NCBI RefSeq assembly: GCF_900112155.1
Contig: NZ_FOKQ01000009.1
Location: 1-64,000, forward strand
Origin: Hominimerdicola alba
GTDB lineage: Bacteria > Bacillota > Clostridia > Oscillospirales > Ruminococcaceae
DNA length: 64,000 nt
Reading direction: 5' to 3'
Within the stretch, counting starts at the first letter, position 1. Every line of letters begins with the position of its first letter. The notes under the pieces were generated by a model. The model worked only from the letters and a program-made list of their open reading frames with translations. It was not told the DNA's origin and did not search any database. The translations under genes and the position numbers were made by a program. Positions 54,154 through 64,000 of this stretch are shown piece after piece.

Positions 54154-55521
54154 TTATTCTTCCGTATCCTCTACCAGTGTGTTCCTGTCGTCCATCAGCT
54201 TGAACGTTATATCAAACTCTTTCTCATTGTCGTCGGTCTTTCTGATGACATGGCAGGTCACTTCGTCACCCGGCTCCATCTTTCTTACATAAGCAGGAAC
54301 ATCTTCGATATCGTTCACACTTGTGCCGTTGATGTGGGTGATAAGGTCGCCCAGCTGAAGGTCGGTGTTGGCAACATCACATTCGGGAGCTATGCTCTGC
54401 ACGCAGAGACCGGGAGTTGAATTCGTCAGCTCGGCTGTTGCTTCGGTTATCTGCACAAACACGATACCCATACGTGCTTTGCCCTTTACAGTGCCTGTTT
54501 CCATAAGGTCTTCTATCACAGATTTAGCCTCGTTGGTGGTTATGGCGAAGCCTATGCCCTCGTAGTCGATGGAAGCGAGCTTCGATGAGGTTATACCTAT
54601 GACCTGTCCCCACATATTGAACATTGCGCCGCCCGAGTTTCCGGGGTTGATAGCCGCATCGACCTGCAGGCAGCTTACGCCCAGTGTGGAATTTTCGGGG
54701 ATAACTCTTCTGTCGGTGCCCGATACCACGCCTTTGGTTATCGAATGTCTGTAACCCGCGGGGGTGCCTATGCACACAACGTCTTCGCCAAGCTTTACCT
54801 GATCGGAATTTCCGAATTCCGCAGGCTGAAGATCGGTGGCAGGTATCTTTATCACGGCGATATCAGTTCTCGGGTCTGAGCCTATTACTTCAGCCGCATA
54901 CTCCCTGCCGTCGCTCAGCACGGCTTTGATGCCGTTTTTTGCTTTGTCGATAACGTGGGCATTGGATACTATGTATCCGTCGGTGCTGATGATTATACCG
55001 CTGCCTTTACCTGAGGGCATTATGGTGCTCTGCTCGGTGAATATATCCAGGGATACGACAGAGGGACCGCAGACTTCTGCTATGCCCTGTGCAGTATATT
55101 TGCCCGATTCATCTTTCAGTTCATCAGCGGCTTCGGGTCGGTCGGCAAGTTTCATATTGAAAGTCATATGTTTGCCGCCGGTGACGAGGTTAGATACCAC
55201 GCCCTTTCCCCTTGCGCTTACGCAGGCGATGAGAAAACCTGTGCCGAGAAATACCACAGCGAACAGAGTGTTCAGAATGATGCGCCTTGCAACGTTTTTG
55301 CCGCGGGGCTTTTCATCAACATCAGGCAGGGTGATGCCTTTCCAGAAATCGCCGTCAACTATCTCATCATTTTCCACCGCACCTTTGGGCATCGTGAAGT
55401 ATTTTCTGCTGTAATCCCAGCTGTCCGATGCGTTCTTTGCCAGCTTTTCAGCAGCATCGGTAATGTCCTCTTCGGCGGTCTCACCTTGGGTGTTCTCGGT
55501 GAGGTCTTTCTCAAAATCCAT
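54154..55521 (-). CDS. HtrA/DegP-type membrane serine protease with PDZ domain
   Basis: The 455-residue protein has an acidic cytoplasmic N-terminal region of about 80 residues, one membrane helix (about 81-102) and an extracytoplasmic trypsin-like domain with His189 (NAHVIDKA), Asp220 (TDIAVIKI) and Ser296 (GNSGG). A PDZ domain follows (about 355-445). Such proteases degrade misfolded exported proteins. ATG 55521 has GAGAGGTGAT upstream; an earlier in-frame ATG at 55539 overlaps this site. It lies downstream of a two-component pair with a terminator between, and upstream of secA, fitting envelope quality control. Confidence 0.94.
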   Translation of the reverse strand: MDFEKDLTENTQGETAEEDITDAAEKLAKNASDSWDYSRKYFTMPKGAVENDEIVDGDFWKGITLPDVDEKPRGKNVARRIILNTLFAVVFLGTGFLIACVSARGKGVVSNLVTGGKHMTFNMKLADRPEAADELKDESGKYTAQGIAEVCGPSVVSLDIFTEQSTIMPSGKGSGIIISTDGYIVSNAHVIDKAKNGIKAVLSDGREYAAEVIGSDPRTDIAVIKIPATDLQPAEFGNSDQVKLGEDVVCIGTPAGYRHSITKGVVSGTDRRVIPENSTLGVSCLQVDAAINPGNSGGAMFNMWGQVIGITSSKLASIDYEGIGFAITTNEAKSVIEDLMETGTVKGKARMGIVFVQITEATAELTNSTPGLCVQSIAPECDVANTDLQLGDLITHINGTSVNDIEDVPAYVRKMEPGDEVTCHVIRKTDDNEKEFDITFKLMDDRNTLVEDTEE

Positions 55522-55546
55522 CAGGGTATCACCTCTCATATAACTG

Positions 55547-55576
55547 TAAAAAGGGGACTGCCGCGAACAGCAGTCC
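55547..55576 (-). terminator. Terminator of the OmpR/HAMP-kinase operon
   Basis: On the minus strand GGACTGC / GCAGTCC around an 8-base loop, followed by CCCTTTTTAC. Confidence 0.8.
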
Positions 55577-55587
55577 TCTGACGTTCA

Positions 55588-57003
55588 TCATTCCTCGTTT
55601 TTCTCGGCTTTTGGTATGGTAAAGGTGAATTCGGTGTACTCACCCTTAAGGCTCTTTACCATTATTTTTCCGCCGTGTATCTCGACTATGGAGCGTGCGA
55701 TATTAAGTCCCAGCCCCAGACCCTGAGCGTGTATGCCTCGGGATTTATCAGTCTTATAGAATCTGTCGAAAACCAGTGGCAGCTCGTCCTCGGCCAGACC
55801 CTCACCGCTGTTTCTTATGGAAACGGAAGTCGTATCCTCTCCGTCCTCAAAGGAAAATTCGATATAGCCGCCCTTATCCACAAACTTTATGGCATTTTCG
55901 ATAAGGTTGTACATTACCTGATGTATAAGGTCGATATCGGCATACATATTTATCCTCTGCACATCAAGCCCGCGGATATCGATGTTTTTCTCATCTATCT
56001 TAGGCTCAAAGGTCAGCAGTGTATCGAGTATCGGCTCGGTCACAGGGAAAGAAGTCTTGTTGGGTTCAAGCTCGCCTGCTTCTATTTTGGCAAGGTTCAG
56101 CATACTCTTTACAAGACGGGTAAGTCTTCCTACCTCAGAGGATATTATCCTCATATAGTAATTATGCTGTGCTTTCGGGATAGTACCGTCAAGTATGCCG
56201 TCCACGAAGCCGCCTATGGAAGTCATAGGTGTTCTAAGCTCGTGAGAAACGTTTGCCAGAAAGCTGTTGCGCATGGTGTCGTAGCTTTTCAGGTTGGCAG
56301 CCATCTCATTGAAAGCGATGGAAAGCTCATTGAACTCCTTGGTGGTATACTCCGGCAGCGTCACCGAGAAATCGCCGTTACCCAGCTTTTTAGCTATCTC
56401 CGCAACTTCGGTGATAGGCTCTGTCAGCTTCAGCGTAGCGAAATATACCAGGAACATTACAACCAGCAGTACGGCAATGGCACTTACCATGAATATCTCC
56501 ATGATGTTCTTGGTGTAGTTGTCCTGCTCCGATTTCGGAGAGAATGCCAGCACATAATACTTCGGACCGTTGGCTGAGAAGGAATCGCCCGTTATATGGC
56601 AGACTTCATCCAGCACGCCGTTAAGGTCTTCATAGGAGTATGTCGTGGTGCCGTTGAATTTTGTCAGCAGATTTGGGTCGATACTTTCGACCTCGTCACC
56701 GCCTGTAGCCACCACCACATAGCCATCGTCGCTGCACAGCAGATAATCGGAGTTGCTGCCTATGGCATAGGTCTTCATCTCTGCTGCCACATCTTCGCGC
56801 CATCTGTCAGGCTGCTCAAGCATTTTTTCCTGTGTATATGAAGCAAGAGCCCTGGCATCTTTCAGCATAAGGCTCTTTTTTTCATCTAAGAAGTACCTTG
56901 AAGAAACAAGCAGTAATACTGTTCCTAAGCAACAAAAGCTTATCAGTATTACTGCTGAGCAAATCGCAAAGTACCTTGTAAATATACTTTTGCCGTTATT
57001 CAT
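55588..57003 (-). CDS. HAMP-domain sensor histidine kinase
   Basis: The 471-residue kinase has a first membrane helix (about 10-33), an extracytoplasmic sensor domain (about 35-165, dCache/PAS-like length), a second helix (about 167-190), HAMP (about 191-245), a HisKA domain with phosphoacceptor His254 in NVSHELRTP, and a HATPase domain with NLIENAIKF and GLGLGLNIA. ATG 57003 overlaps the stop of the regulator gene (ATGAATAA). An in-frame TTG at 57024 is an alternative start. Layout resembles ResE/PhoR-like kinases. Confidence 0.94.
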   Translation of the reverse strand: MNNGKSIFTRYFAICSAVILISFCCLGTVLLLVSSRYFLDEKKSLMLKDARALASYTQEKMLEQPDRWREDVAAEMKTYAIGSNSDYLLCSDDGYVVVATGGDEVESIDPNLLTKFNGTTTYSYEDLNGVLDEVCHITGDSFSANGPKYYVLAFSPKSEQDNYTKNIMEIFMVSAIAVLLVVMFLVYFATLKLTEPITEVAEIAKKLGNGDFSVTLPEYTTKEFNELSIAFNEMAANLKSYDTMRNSFLANVSHELRTPMTSIGGFVDGILDGTIPKAQHNYYMRIISSEVGRLTRLVKSMLNLAKIEAGELEPNKTSFPVTEPILDTLLTFEPKIDEKNIDIRGLDVQRINMYADIDLIHQVMYNLIENAIKFVDKGGYIEFSFEDGEDTTSVSIRNSGEGLAEDELPLVFDRFYKTDKSRGIHAQGLGLGLNIARSIVEIHGGKIMVKSLKGEYTEFTFTIPKAEKNEE

Positions 57004-57700
57004 TGTTGTTTTCGGAAACTTCAAACTTGTAGCCTACGCCCCAAACAGTTTTCAGTGCCCACTTGTCGGAAACGCCCTCAAGCTTTTCACGAAGTCTCTT
57101 TACATGAACGTCGATAGTTCTCGAGTCACCATAGTACTCAAAGCCCCATACTTCGTCAAGAAGCTGATCTCTGGTATAAACTCTGTTGGGGTTTGATGCC
57201 AGATGGAACAGTAGTTCCAGCTCCTTCGGGGGAGTATCCATTACCTGACCGTTTACTCTCAGCTCATATCTTGTCATATTTACAGAAAGCTTGTCATACT
57301 TGACTTCCTTGATCTCGCTCTCTGCAGAGGACTGACCAACTCTTCTGTAAACTGCCTTGATTCTCGCGATAACCTCTTTGGTATCAAAGGGCTTGACGAT
57401 ATAATCGTCAGCACCGAGCTCAAGACCCAGTACCTTATCAAAGGTCTCTACCTTAGCTGTTATCATGATGATCGGAACGTTTGACTTCTTTCTGATCTCA
57501 CGACATACCTGCCAGCCGTCGATGCCGGGCAGCATGATATCAAGCAGAATGATATCGGGCTTCAGCGCATTGAATTTTACGACTGCTTCCTCACCGTCGT
57601 GAGCCAGGATAACGCCATATCCGTCCTTTTCCAGATAAAGACGCAGCAGCTCACAGATATTCTTATCATCATCAACTACCAAGACTCTTCCCAGTGACAT
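56996..57700 (-). CDS. OmpR/PhoB-family response regulator
   Basis: The 234-residue regulator has a complete receiver (Asp10-Asp11-Asp12, phosphosite Asp54 in LLDIMLPG, Thr81, Lys103 in VKPFD) and an OmpR-type winged helix (about 135-230) with YTRDQLLDEVWGFEYYGDSRTIDVHVKRLR-type sequence (quoted in part: RTIDVHVKRLR). I prefer the ATG at 57700, 6 bases from AAAGGAAG; the ATG at 57706 directly abuts that site. It overlaps the kinase gene and is the first gene of the operon. Confidence 0.95.
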   Translation of the reverse strand: MSLGRVLVVDDDKNICELLRLYLEKDGYGVILAHDGEEAVVKFNALKPDIILLDIMLPGIDGWQVCREIRKKSNVPIIMITAKVETFDKVLGLELGADDYIVKPFDTKEVIARIKAVYRRVGQSSAESEIKEVKYDKLSVNMTRYELRVNGQVMDTPPKELELLFHLASNPNRVYTRDQLLDEVWGFEYYGDSRTIDVHVKRLREKLEGVSDKWALKTVWGVGYKFEVSENNNE

Positions 57701-58062
57701 ATTCATCTTCCTTTCGTCGCCTCAGCCACTTACCCGGACTGCAAGCTATTAATTTTATGCCGTCCTTTAAAGGGACAACAATATAATTTAAATAATAATT
57801 AGTAATTACAGTATAACAAATTTACAATCAACTTTTGTGAACTTGAAGCTAATTTTTTGTGAACATTCTATAAATTCAATAGAGCGAGTTTAAAAATATT
57901 CAAAGAATAATCACAAAGTCAACAACAGATGATTTTTATCACATTACTAATTATAGTAATTATAACATAAAACTTCATAAAATAACAGACACATACTAAC
58001 ACAATTTTCATGGTGTTTGCAAACACCTATTTGTGCAAATCTACAAAAATCAGATAGACGTA
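57701..58062. other. AT-rich divergent gap between regulator gene and groES
   Basis: About 360 bases without a gene, very AT-rich. I could not find a convincing promoter for the regulator operon; TTGATT with TAATTA at 17 bases on the minus strand (near 57800-57830) is a weak candidate. Near 57760, CCTTTAAAGG is a short palindrome. Confidence 0.45.
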
Positions 58063-58090
58063 TTGCAATTTATAAAAATCGTGGTACAAT
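58063..58090 (+). promoter_or_regulatory. Promoter of groES-groEL
   Basis: TTGCAA and TACAAT are spaced by 16 bases, directly upstream of the CIRCE operator. Confidence 0.75.
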
Positions 58091-58094
58091 ATAC

Positions 58095-58121
58095 TTAGCA
58101 CTCGGATATCAAGAGTGCTAA
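58095..58121 (+). promoter_or_regulatory. CIRCE operator (HrcA-binding site)
   Basis: TTAGCACTC, nine bases, GAGTGCTAA: an exact CIRCE element just after the groES promoter. HrcA binding would block transcription until heat stress. hrcA is not in the window. Confidence 0.97.
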
Positions 58122-58143
58122 AACAACATTTTGCAACACATAA

Positions 58144-58443
<300 letters not shown>

Positions 58444-58537
58444 CTGCATAGGTACATCAGGCATAGATAAATATTATAATTACCATAGTTCACATCATTC
58501 TTCATAGCTAACAGGAAGCATTAGTCTACCGCCAAAA

Positions 58538-58568
58538 TTATGAATTATGAATCATGAATTATGAATTG
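58538..58568. repeat. Short direct repeats between groES and groEL
   Basis: Four tandem 7-8-base units of the type ATTATGA/ATCATGA with A/T spacers form a small minisatellite in the 146-base groES-groEL spacer, just before the groEL ribosome site. Confidence 0.7.
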
Positions 58569-58583
58569 AAAAATCGGAGGTAA

Positions 58584-60233
<1,650 letters not shown>

Positions 60234-60271
60234 TTCAAAGGGTACTCCCGCGGGATAAATAATAAACATTC

Positions 60272-60305
60272 AGGCACTTTTGTCATACATCTGACAGAAG
60301 TGCCT
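60272..60305 (+). terminator. Hairpin after groEL (repeat hairpin copy 2)
   Basis: AGGCACTTTTGTCA / TGACAGAAGTGCCT form a 14-bp stem with one G-U pair, followed by a weak TTGCGTTG tail. It is nearly identical to the hairpin at 36962-36994. Confidence 0.7.
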
Positions 60306-60464
60306 TTGCGTTGCGTAATTTCGTAATATCCCGACGTGCCAATATTTATATTGTTCATCATTCTCTGCCCGATATTCACTATTCGTTAAGCGGAAGATAA
60401 AACCAAAACATAAATAAAAACATTTTCTCCTATGATAAAATACTGCTTTCCGTCCGTTTTTAAC

Positions 60465-60502
60465 AAAAAAGAAACAGGACTTCGCGCGCGGCAAAGCCCT
60501 GT
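60465..60502 (-). terminator. Terminator of cdd
   Basis: On the minus strand ACAGGGCTT / AAGTCCTGT around an 11-base GC-rich loop, followed by TTCTTTTTTG. Confidence 0.85.
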
Positions 60503-60519
60503 AGATATCTTATACCGAT

Positions 60520-60903
60520 TCAGTTAAGTTCAAAGCGCATAGGCAGAAATTCGCCCAGCGTGAATTCGCCGTTTGTAAGAATGATCGAAAAATCATCGTC
60601 ACAGAATTCGCTCATCACCTGCAGGCAAGCACCGCATGGACAGCATGGGTGGCTGTAATTGCCCTCCGCACCGCCGACGATGGCTATTGCTTTGAATTTC
60701 CTGCAGCCCTCGGACACTGCCTTGAATATCGCTGTGCGCTCAGCACAGATAGTCAGTGAAAAGGAGCTGTTTTCCACGTTGCAGCCTGTAAATATCCTGC
60801 CGTCCTCAGTGAGGAGCGCCGCACCTACCGAGAAACCCGAATACGTGCAGTAGGAATTCTGCGCAGCTTCGATGGCGCGCTCCAAAAGTTCCTTGTTTTC
60901 CAT
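60520..60903 (-). CDS. cdd: Cytidine deaminase
   Basis: The enzyme converts cytidine and deoxycytidine to (deoxy)uridine for salvage. Zinc ligands and the catalytic Glu are visible: Cys53 and Glu55 in TICAERTA, Cys90 and Cys93 in PCGACLQ. The N-terminal SYCTYSGFSVGAAL motif is also typical. ATG 60903 gives 127 residues, the usual size; a GTG nine bases upstream is possible. It is monocistronic and divergent from the desulfurase gene. Confidence 0.96.
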   Translation of the reverse strand: MENKELLERAIEAAQNSYCTYSGFSVGAALLTEDGRIFTGCNVENSSFSLTICAERTAIFKAVSEGCRKFKAIAIVGGAEGNYSHPCCPCGACLQVMSEFCDDDFSIILTNGEFTLGEFLPMRFELN

Positions 60904-60956
60904 TATATACACCCCAAGATCTATTTATTTCGCCATATAGGCGCCCAACCAATATC

Positions 60957-60985
60957 ATTATAACATTTGTATGATAAGCTGTCAA
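60957..60985 (-). promoter_or_regulatory. Consensus promoter of cdd
   Basis: On the minus strand TTGACA and TATAAT are exactly 17 bases apart, about 55 bases before the start. Confidence 0.88.
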
Positions 60986-61061
60986 TAGTTTTTAAAGCGA
61001 AAATCACACGAAAGTGAACGTTTCGGGTACGTACCAAAGACGATCTGTTCACACTATCAGG

Positions 61062-61090
61062 TTGAAATTTGTGATCGGATATGTTATAAT
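61062..61090 (+). promoter_or_regulatory. Promoter of the desulfurase-thiI operon
   Basis: TTGAAA and TATAAT are spaced by 17 bases. Transcription would start near 61097, making the ATG at 61098 an unlikely start. Confidence 0.85.
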
Positions 61091-61127
61091 ATAATTTATG
61101 CTATCAAATCAGAAAGGACTGAGCGCT

Positions 61128-62258
61128 TTGATATATCTAGATAATGCCGCTACCACAAAGCCCTGCGAAGCCGCAAAAGCAGGGGTAATGAAAGGTCTGG
61201 AGGTTTTCGGGAACCCGTCGTCTCTGCACCGCTGCGGACTTGATGCCGAACTTCTGGTGACAGATGCCAGGACAGCGATTGCCGAAAGTCTTGGCTGCCT
61301 TGCCGAAGAGATTTTCTTCACATCCGGGGCTACCGAGAGCAGCAACACCGCAATTTTTGGTGCATATAAATCACAAGGTAAGCGCAAGCACAGGGTCGTT
61401 ACCACAACCATAGAACACCCTGCCACCGCGCGCCCAATAGATGAGCTGGAACGCCTTGGATGCGAGGTAATACGCATATCTCCCGATGAAAACGGAGTGA
61501 TCTCCGCCGAAGCCGTTGCCGATGCAGTCAACGAGGATACATTCCTTGTAAGTATGATGCTGGTCAACAACGAAACAGGCGCGATACTCCCCGTGAGCAA
61601 GGCTTTCAACGCGATACACAGGCGTTTCCCAAAGGTCATCACCCACTGCGACTGCGTTCAGGGATATATGAAACTGCCGATAAAGACCAAAACTCTCGGT
61701 GCTGATCTTATTTCTCTGAGTGCCCACAAAATTTGCGGTCCAAAAGGCACAGGTGCACTGTTTATCCGCAAGGGTCTGCACCTTCCATCGCTGCTGATGG
61801 GCGGCGGTCAGGAGAAAAATATGCGCTCGGGTACGGAATCCGTTCCGCTGATATGCGGTTTTGGTGAAGCGGTAAAACACTACTCCCAAAACATCGCCGA
61901 AAGGCTTGAATCCGCAAAAAAACTGGAAGCTCTGCTGTTTGAGCTCTGCGAAAAGAACGGCGGAATAGGTGTGAATTTCCGCGGAGAAAAATCACCCTAC
62001 GTTACAAGCATAACGGTGGATGGTCTTAAATCCGAGGTGCTTCTGCACTATCTGGAAAAGCGCGGGATATTCGTTTCCAGTGGTTCGGCTTGCTCGAAGG
62101 GCAAAAAAAGCGGAGTTCTCGCCGAGTTCAGAATACCTGTACAAGTTATGGATACCACTCTGCGCATCAGCTTTTCACCCGATACCACCGAGGAAGACCT
62201 CCGCGGTCTGATGGAGGGTATCTCAGCCGCCCAAAACGAACTGGCAAGGCTGAAGTAA
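61128..62258 (+). CDS. Cysteine desulfurase (NifS/IscS family)
   Basis: The PLP enzyme takes sulfur from cysteine as an enzyme-bound persulfide. I chose TTG 61128 (MIYLDNAATT) because AAAGGA is 9 bases upstream and the promoter excludes ATG 61098. The 376-residue product has Lys201 in SAHKICGPKG as PLP lysine, His97 in IEHPA, and the active Cys322 in SSGSACSKG. The SSGSAC loop places it with the class I NifS-like enzymes. It precedes thiI, as nifZ does in Bacillus, so its persulfide probably feeds tRNA thiolation. Confidence 0.94.
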   Translation: MIYLDNAATTKPCEAAKAGVMKGLEVFGNPSSLHRCGLDAELLVTDARTAIAESLGCLAEEIFFTSGATESSNTAIFGAYKSQGKRKHRVVTTTIEHPATARPIDELERLGCEVIRISPDENGVISAEAVADAVNEDTFLVSMMLVNNETGAILPVSKAFNAIHRRFPKVITHCDCVQGYMKLPIKTKTLGADLISLSAHKICGPKGTGALFIRKGLHLPSLLMGGGQEKNMRSGTESVPLICGFGEAVKHYSQNIAERLESAKKLEALLFELCEKNGGIGVNFRGEKSPYVTSITVDGLKSEVLLHYLEKRGIFVSSGSACSKGKKSGVLAEFRIPVQVMDTTLRISFSPDTTEEDLRGLMEGISAAQNELARLK

Positions 62259-62373
62259 AGTGAACGGACGTTTTATACCATATTAATATATAAAGAGAAT
62301 GTCGGAACAGGTCGATAAATTATTGTACTCAGCCGACAGTTACCGACAAAAAATCAACGGAGGAGCAGTTATA

Positions 62374-63552
62374 ATGAAGGAAATAATTCTTTGCAAGTAT
62401 GGCGAGATAGCCCTCAAGGGTCTTAACAAAAGCACTTTTGAGAGCATGATGGTCAAAACGATAAAGCGCAGACTGGCTAGCGCAGGTGAGTTCAGAGTAA
62501 CTAAATCGCAGTCAACTCTGTACGTTGAACCTCTGGGAGAGAACCCCGATGTTGACGAGTTCGAGACCAGACTTTCCAAGGTATTCGGCATAGTCAAGCT
62601 TTGCAGAAGCGGCGCTATCGAAAAAGACCTCAAAGCGATATGCGAAAAGGCTCCCGAATATCTGTCTGAAGTGCTGGAAGGCGCAAGAACTTTCAAGGTA
62701 AACGCAAGACGTGCCGATAAAAAGTTCCCCTACAAGTCCCCTGAGATATGCTCCGAGCTGGGCGGCGCTATACTTGATAAGTTCCCGCACCTCGAAGTCG
62801 ATGTTCACGACCCCGAGGTTACAGTAACGGTGGAAGTCCGCGAGGATTATGCCTATGTTCATTCTGATCCCGTTGATGGTGCGGGCGGAATCCCCGTAGG
62901 TTCCAGCGGACGTGCAATGCTCCTGCTCTCAGGCGGTATCGATTCACCTGTTGCGGGCTACATGATGGCTCGCCGCGGCGCGGTTGTGGAAGCTATTCAC
63001 TTTGAAGCTCCGCCCTACACCTCTGACAGAGCGAGAATGAAAGTCGAGACCCTTGCGAAGCTCATGACAGCTTACTGCGGTGACGTCAAGTTCTTCTGTG
63101 TACCTTTCACCGAAATCCAGGAACTGCTGAGAGACAACTGCCCCGAGGAGCTTTTCACCATTCTCATGCGCCGACTGATGATGGAGATCGCACAGCGCAT
63201 CTGCGAGAATGACGGCGATATCCAGGCGCTGGTAACAGGCGAGAGCCTTGGTCAGGTGGCAAGCCAGACAATGTACGCTATGGTCTGCACCGATGCGGCC
63301 TGCCGTATGCCTGTGTTCAGACCCTGCATAGGTATGGATAAATCTGAGATAGTTGAGATCGCACGCAAGATAGGTACTTTCGAGACTTCCATCCTTCCAT
63401 ACGAGGACTGCTGTACTGTATTTACACCCAAGCACCCTAAGACAAGACCTTCTCTTGCTGAGGTTGAAAAGGCGCAGGCAAGCTTCGATTTTGAGCCTTA
63501 TATACAGAAAGCAGTCGAGAACACCAGCATTACCCTTATCAAAAACAGATAA
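62374..63552 (+). CDS. thiI: tRNA 4-thiouridine synthase ThiI (no rhodanese domain)
   Basis: ThiI adenylates U8 of tRNA and transfers sulfur to give 4-thiouridine. The 392-residue protein has an N-terminal ferredoxin-like domain (about 1-60), THUMP (about 60-165), and a PP-loop ATPase domain with SGGIDSP (Ser186-Pro192). The C-terminal rhodanese domain of the E. coli enzyme is absent, as in other Firmicutes where the partner desulfurase delivers sulfur directly. ATG 62374 has GGAGGAG upstream; an open frame extends 75 bases further but has no site. It follows the desulfurase gene by 115 bases. Confidence 0.95.
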   Translation: MKEIILCKYGEIALKGLNKSTFESMMVKTIKRRLASAGEFRVTKSQSTLYVEPLGENPDVDEFETRLSKVFGIVKLCRSGAIEKDLKAICEKAPEYLSEVLEGARTFKVNARRADKKFPYKSPEICSELGGAILDKFPHLEVDVHDPEVTVTVEVREDYAYVHSDPVDGAGGIPVGSSGRAMLLLSGGIDSPVAGYMMARRGAVVEAIHFEAPPYTSDRARMKVETLAKLMTAYCGDVKFFCVPFTEIQELLRDNCPEELFTILMRRLMMEIAQRICENDGDIQALVTGESLGQVASQTMYAMVCTDAACRMPVFRPCIGMDKSEIVEIARKIGTFETSILPYEDCCTVFTPKHPKTRPSLAEVEKAQASFDFEPYIQKAVENTSITLIKNR

Positions 63553-63960
63553 GGGTCAGATGCGGATGACTGACACTGTTTTGTTTCATATTTTTGTATA
63601 CGACGGATGTCGGTAACTGTACAGAAAATATCTCAATTTGTACGATGTTACAATTGGTAAATTTGGTTACACAACGGTTACAATGTTTCCGAATTTTAAT
63701 TTTTACGTACAAATTTCGGTACTTTTCTATTGTGAAAAATTGGTGATAAAGTATGGTCATATCCCGATTTTCCGAAGTTTTTAATGTGTTAAATGTCCGA
63801 AAAATCAAACACTTATGTCGTAAGTGTGTAACAGAAGCGTAACAAAAACGGTCGAAAAACCCCTGATTTTTTAGTAAGATATGTTCACTAAATTTACATG
63901 AAGTTCAAAAATGAGGCTGATTTTTTGTGTGATGTGTCAGTAAAAGGCGGGAGGATGTTG
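63553..63960. other. AT-rich gap after thiI with repeated GTTACA motifs
   Basis: No gene is seen in about 400 bases. A weak hairpin GTCAG/CTGAC (63556-63575) followed by GTTTTGTTT may terminate thiI. GTTACA occurs three times within 40 bases (63647-63685), and ACACTTA/TAAGTGT forms a hairpin near 63810-63828. The AT-richness and repeats suggest a control region for the next gene. Confidence 0.45.
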
Positions 63961-64000
63961 ATGAATTTTGCGGAAGACTACAAAGTGGTAACAGAAACTA
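63961..64000 (+). CDS. Start of an unidentified gene (partial at window edge)
   Basis: GGGAGG (63949-63954) lies 6 bases before an ATG at 63961, and the frame MNFAEDYKVVTET stays open to the end of the window. Thirteen codons are too few to assign a family. Confidence 0.5.
   Translation, partial: MNFAEDYKVVTET

Noticed and set aside
29701-54292. Identical peptide fragment (LELRALPSNSRKP...) readable in both repeat copies C and D
   Set aside because: It is simply the translation of the 100-base identical repeat segment; the frames differ outside it and have no ribosome site.
61098-61127. ATG 61098 as start of the cysteine desulfurase
   Set aside because: It coincides with the predicted transcription start; TTG 61128 has a proper ribosome site and gives the family's normal N terminus.

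Overview
The window looks like a chromosomal segment of a cellulolytic, low-GC Gram-positive anaerobe, most likely a Ruminococcus close to R. albus. The strongest pointer is a 389-residue cellobiose 2-epimerase whose His243, Glu246, Trp249, Trp304, Glu308 and His374 fall at the positions I recall for the R. albus enzyme. It is accompanied by GH5, GH8, GH11/CBM22/CE4 and CE2 plant-polysaccharide proteins, solitary spo0A, CIRCE-controlled groES-groEL, and many promoters of the TTGACA-17-TATAAT type. I see no tRNA, rRNA, prophage, transposase or CRISPR array. The assignment is by eye; no database search was possible.

Layout. 1-2.2 kb: an untranslated, possibly structured leader and glmS. 2.2-7.2 kb (minus strand): a xylo-oligosaccharide block with a cytoplasmic GH8 exo-oligoxylanase, a LytS-type kinase/response regulator pair and a CE2 esterase. 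7.2-8.9 kb: NIF3-like protein and a coiled-coil membrane protein. 9.1-15 kb (plus): a MacAB-type ABC system with two different adaptor proteins flanking the ATPase. 15.5-19.9 kb (minus): clpB, an AT-rich Nudix gene, and a ribbon-helix-helix protein with a small membrane protein. 20-22.5 kb (plus): cheR-cheB-cheW without cheA. 22.6-28.5 kb (minus): cysK, then a five-gene cellobiose operon (epimerase, membrane protein, PHP phosphoesterase, GNAT, GH5 lipoprotein) with a LacI/CcpA-like operator. 28.6-34.4 kb (minus): aroE, a parS-like site, dCMP deaminase, three paralogous lipoproteins (one with a frameshifted tail) and a GtrA-family protein. 34.7-37 kb (plus): spo0A, L10 leader, rplJ, rplL. 37-39 kb (minus): a lipid-anchored GH11-CBM22-CE4 protein. 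39.5-46.8 kb (plus): a BceA-type ATPase without a permease, then an envelope operon (two membrane proteins, a CsbB/GtrB-like glycosyltransferase, YfhO, a zinc-ribbon protein). 46.9-57.7 kb (mostly minus): a CotH-family protein, a candidate small RNA, a DUF1015 protein, secA, an HtrA protease, and an OmpR/HAMP-kinase pair. 58-64 kb: groES-groEL, cdd, cysteine desulfurase-thiI, and the first codons of an unidentified gene.

How parts fit together. Extracellular lipid-anchored enzymes (GH5; GH11-CBM22-CE4) would cut cellulose and acetylated xylan near the cell. The signal-less GH8 and CE2 proteins would finish xylo-oligosaccharides in the cytoplasm, and the epimerase handles imported cellobiose. 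GtrA, the GT2 and YfhO together match the three-component teichoic-acid glycosylation machinery known from Bacillus. Cysteine desulfurase plus ThiI form the tRNA 4-thiouridine pathway.

The most unusual non-coding content is a family of four intergenic repeats (230-320 bp) with nested inverted repeats and paired base changes in one stem. Two smaller hairpin repeat families, an orphan promoter-terminator unit near 49.4 kb and the parS-like palindrome at 29.5 kb also stand out.
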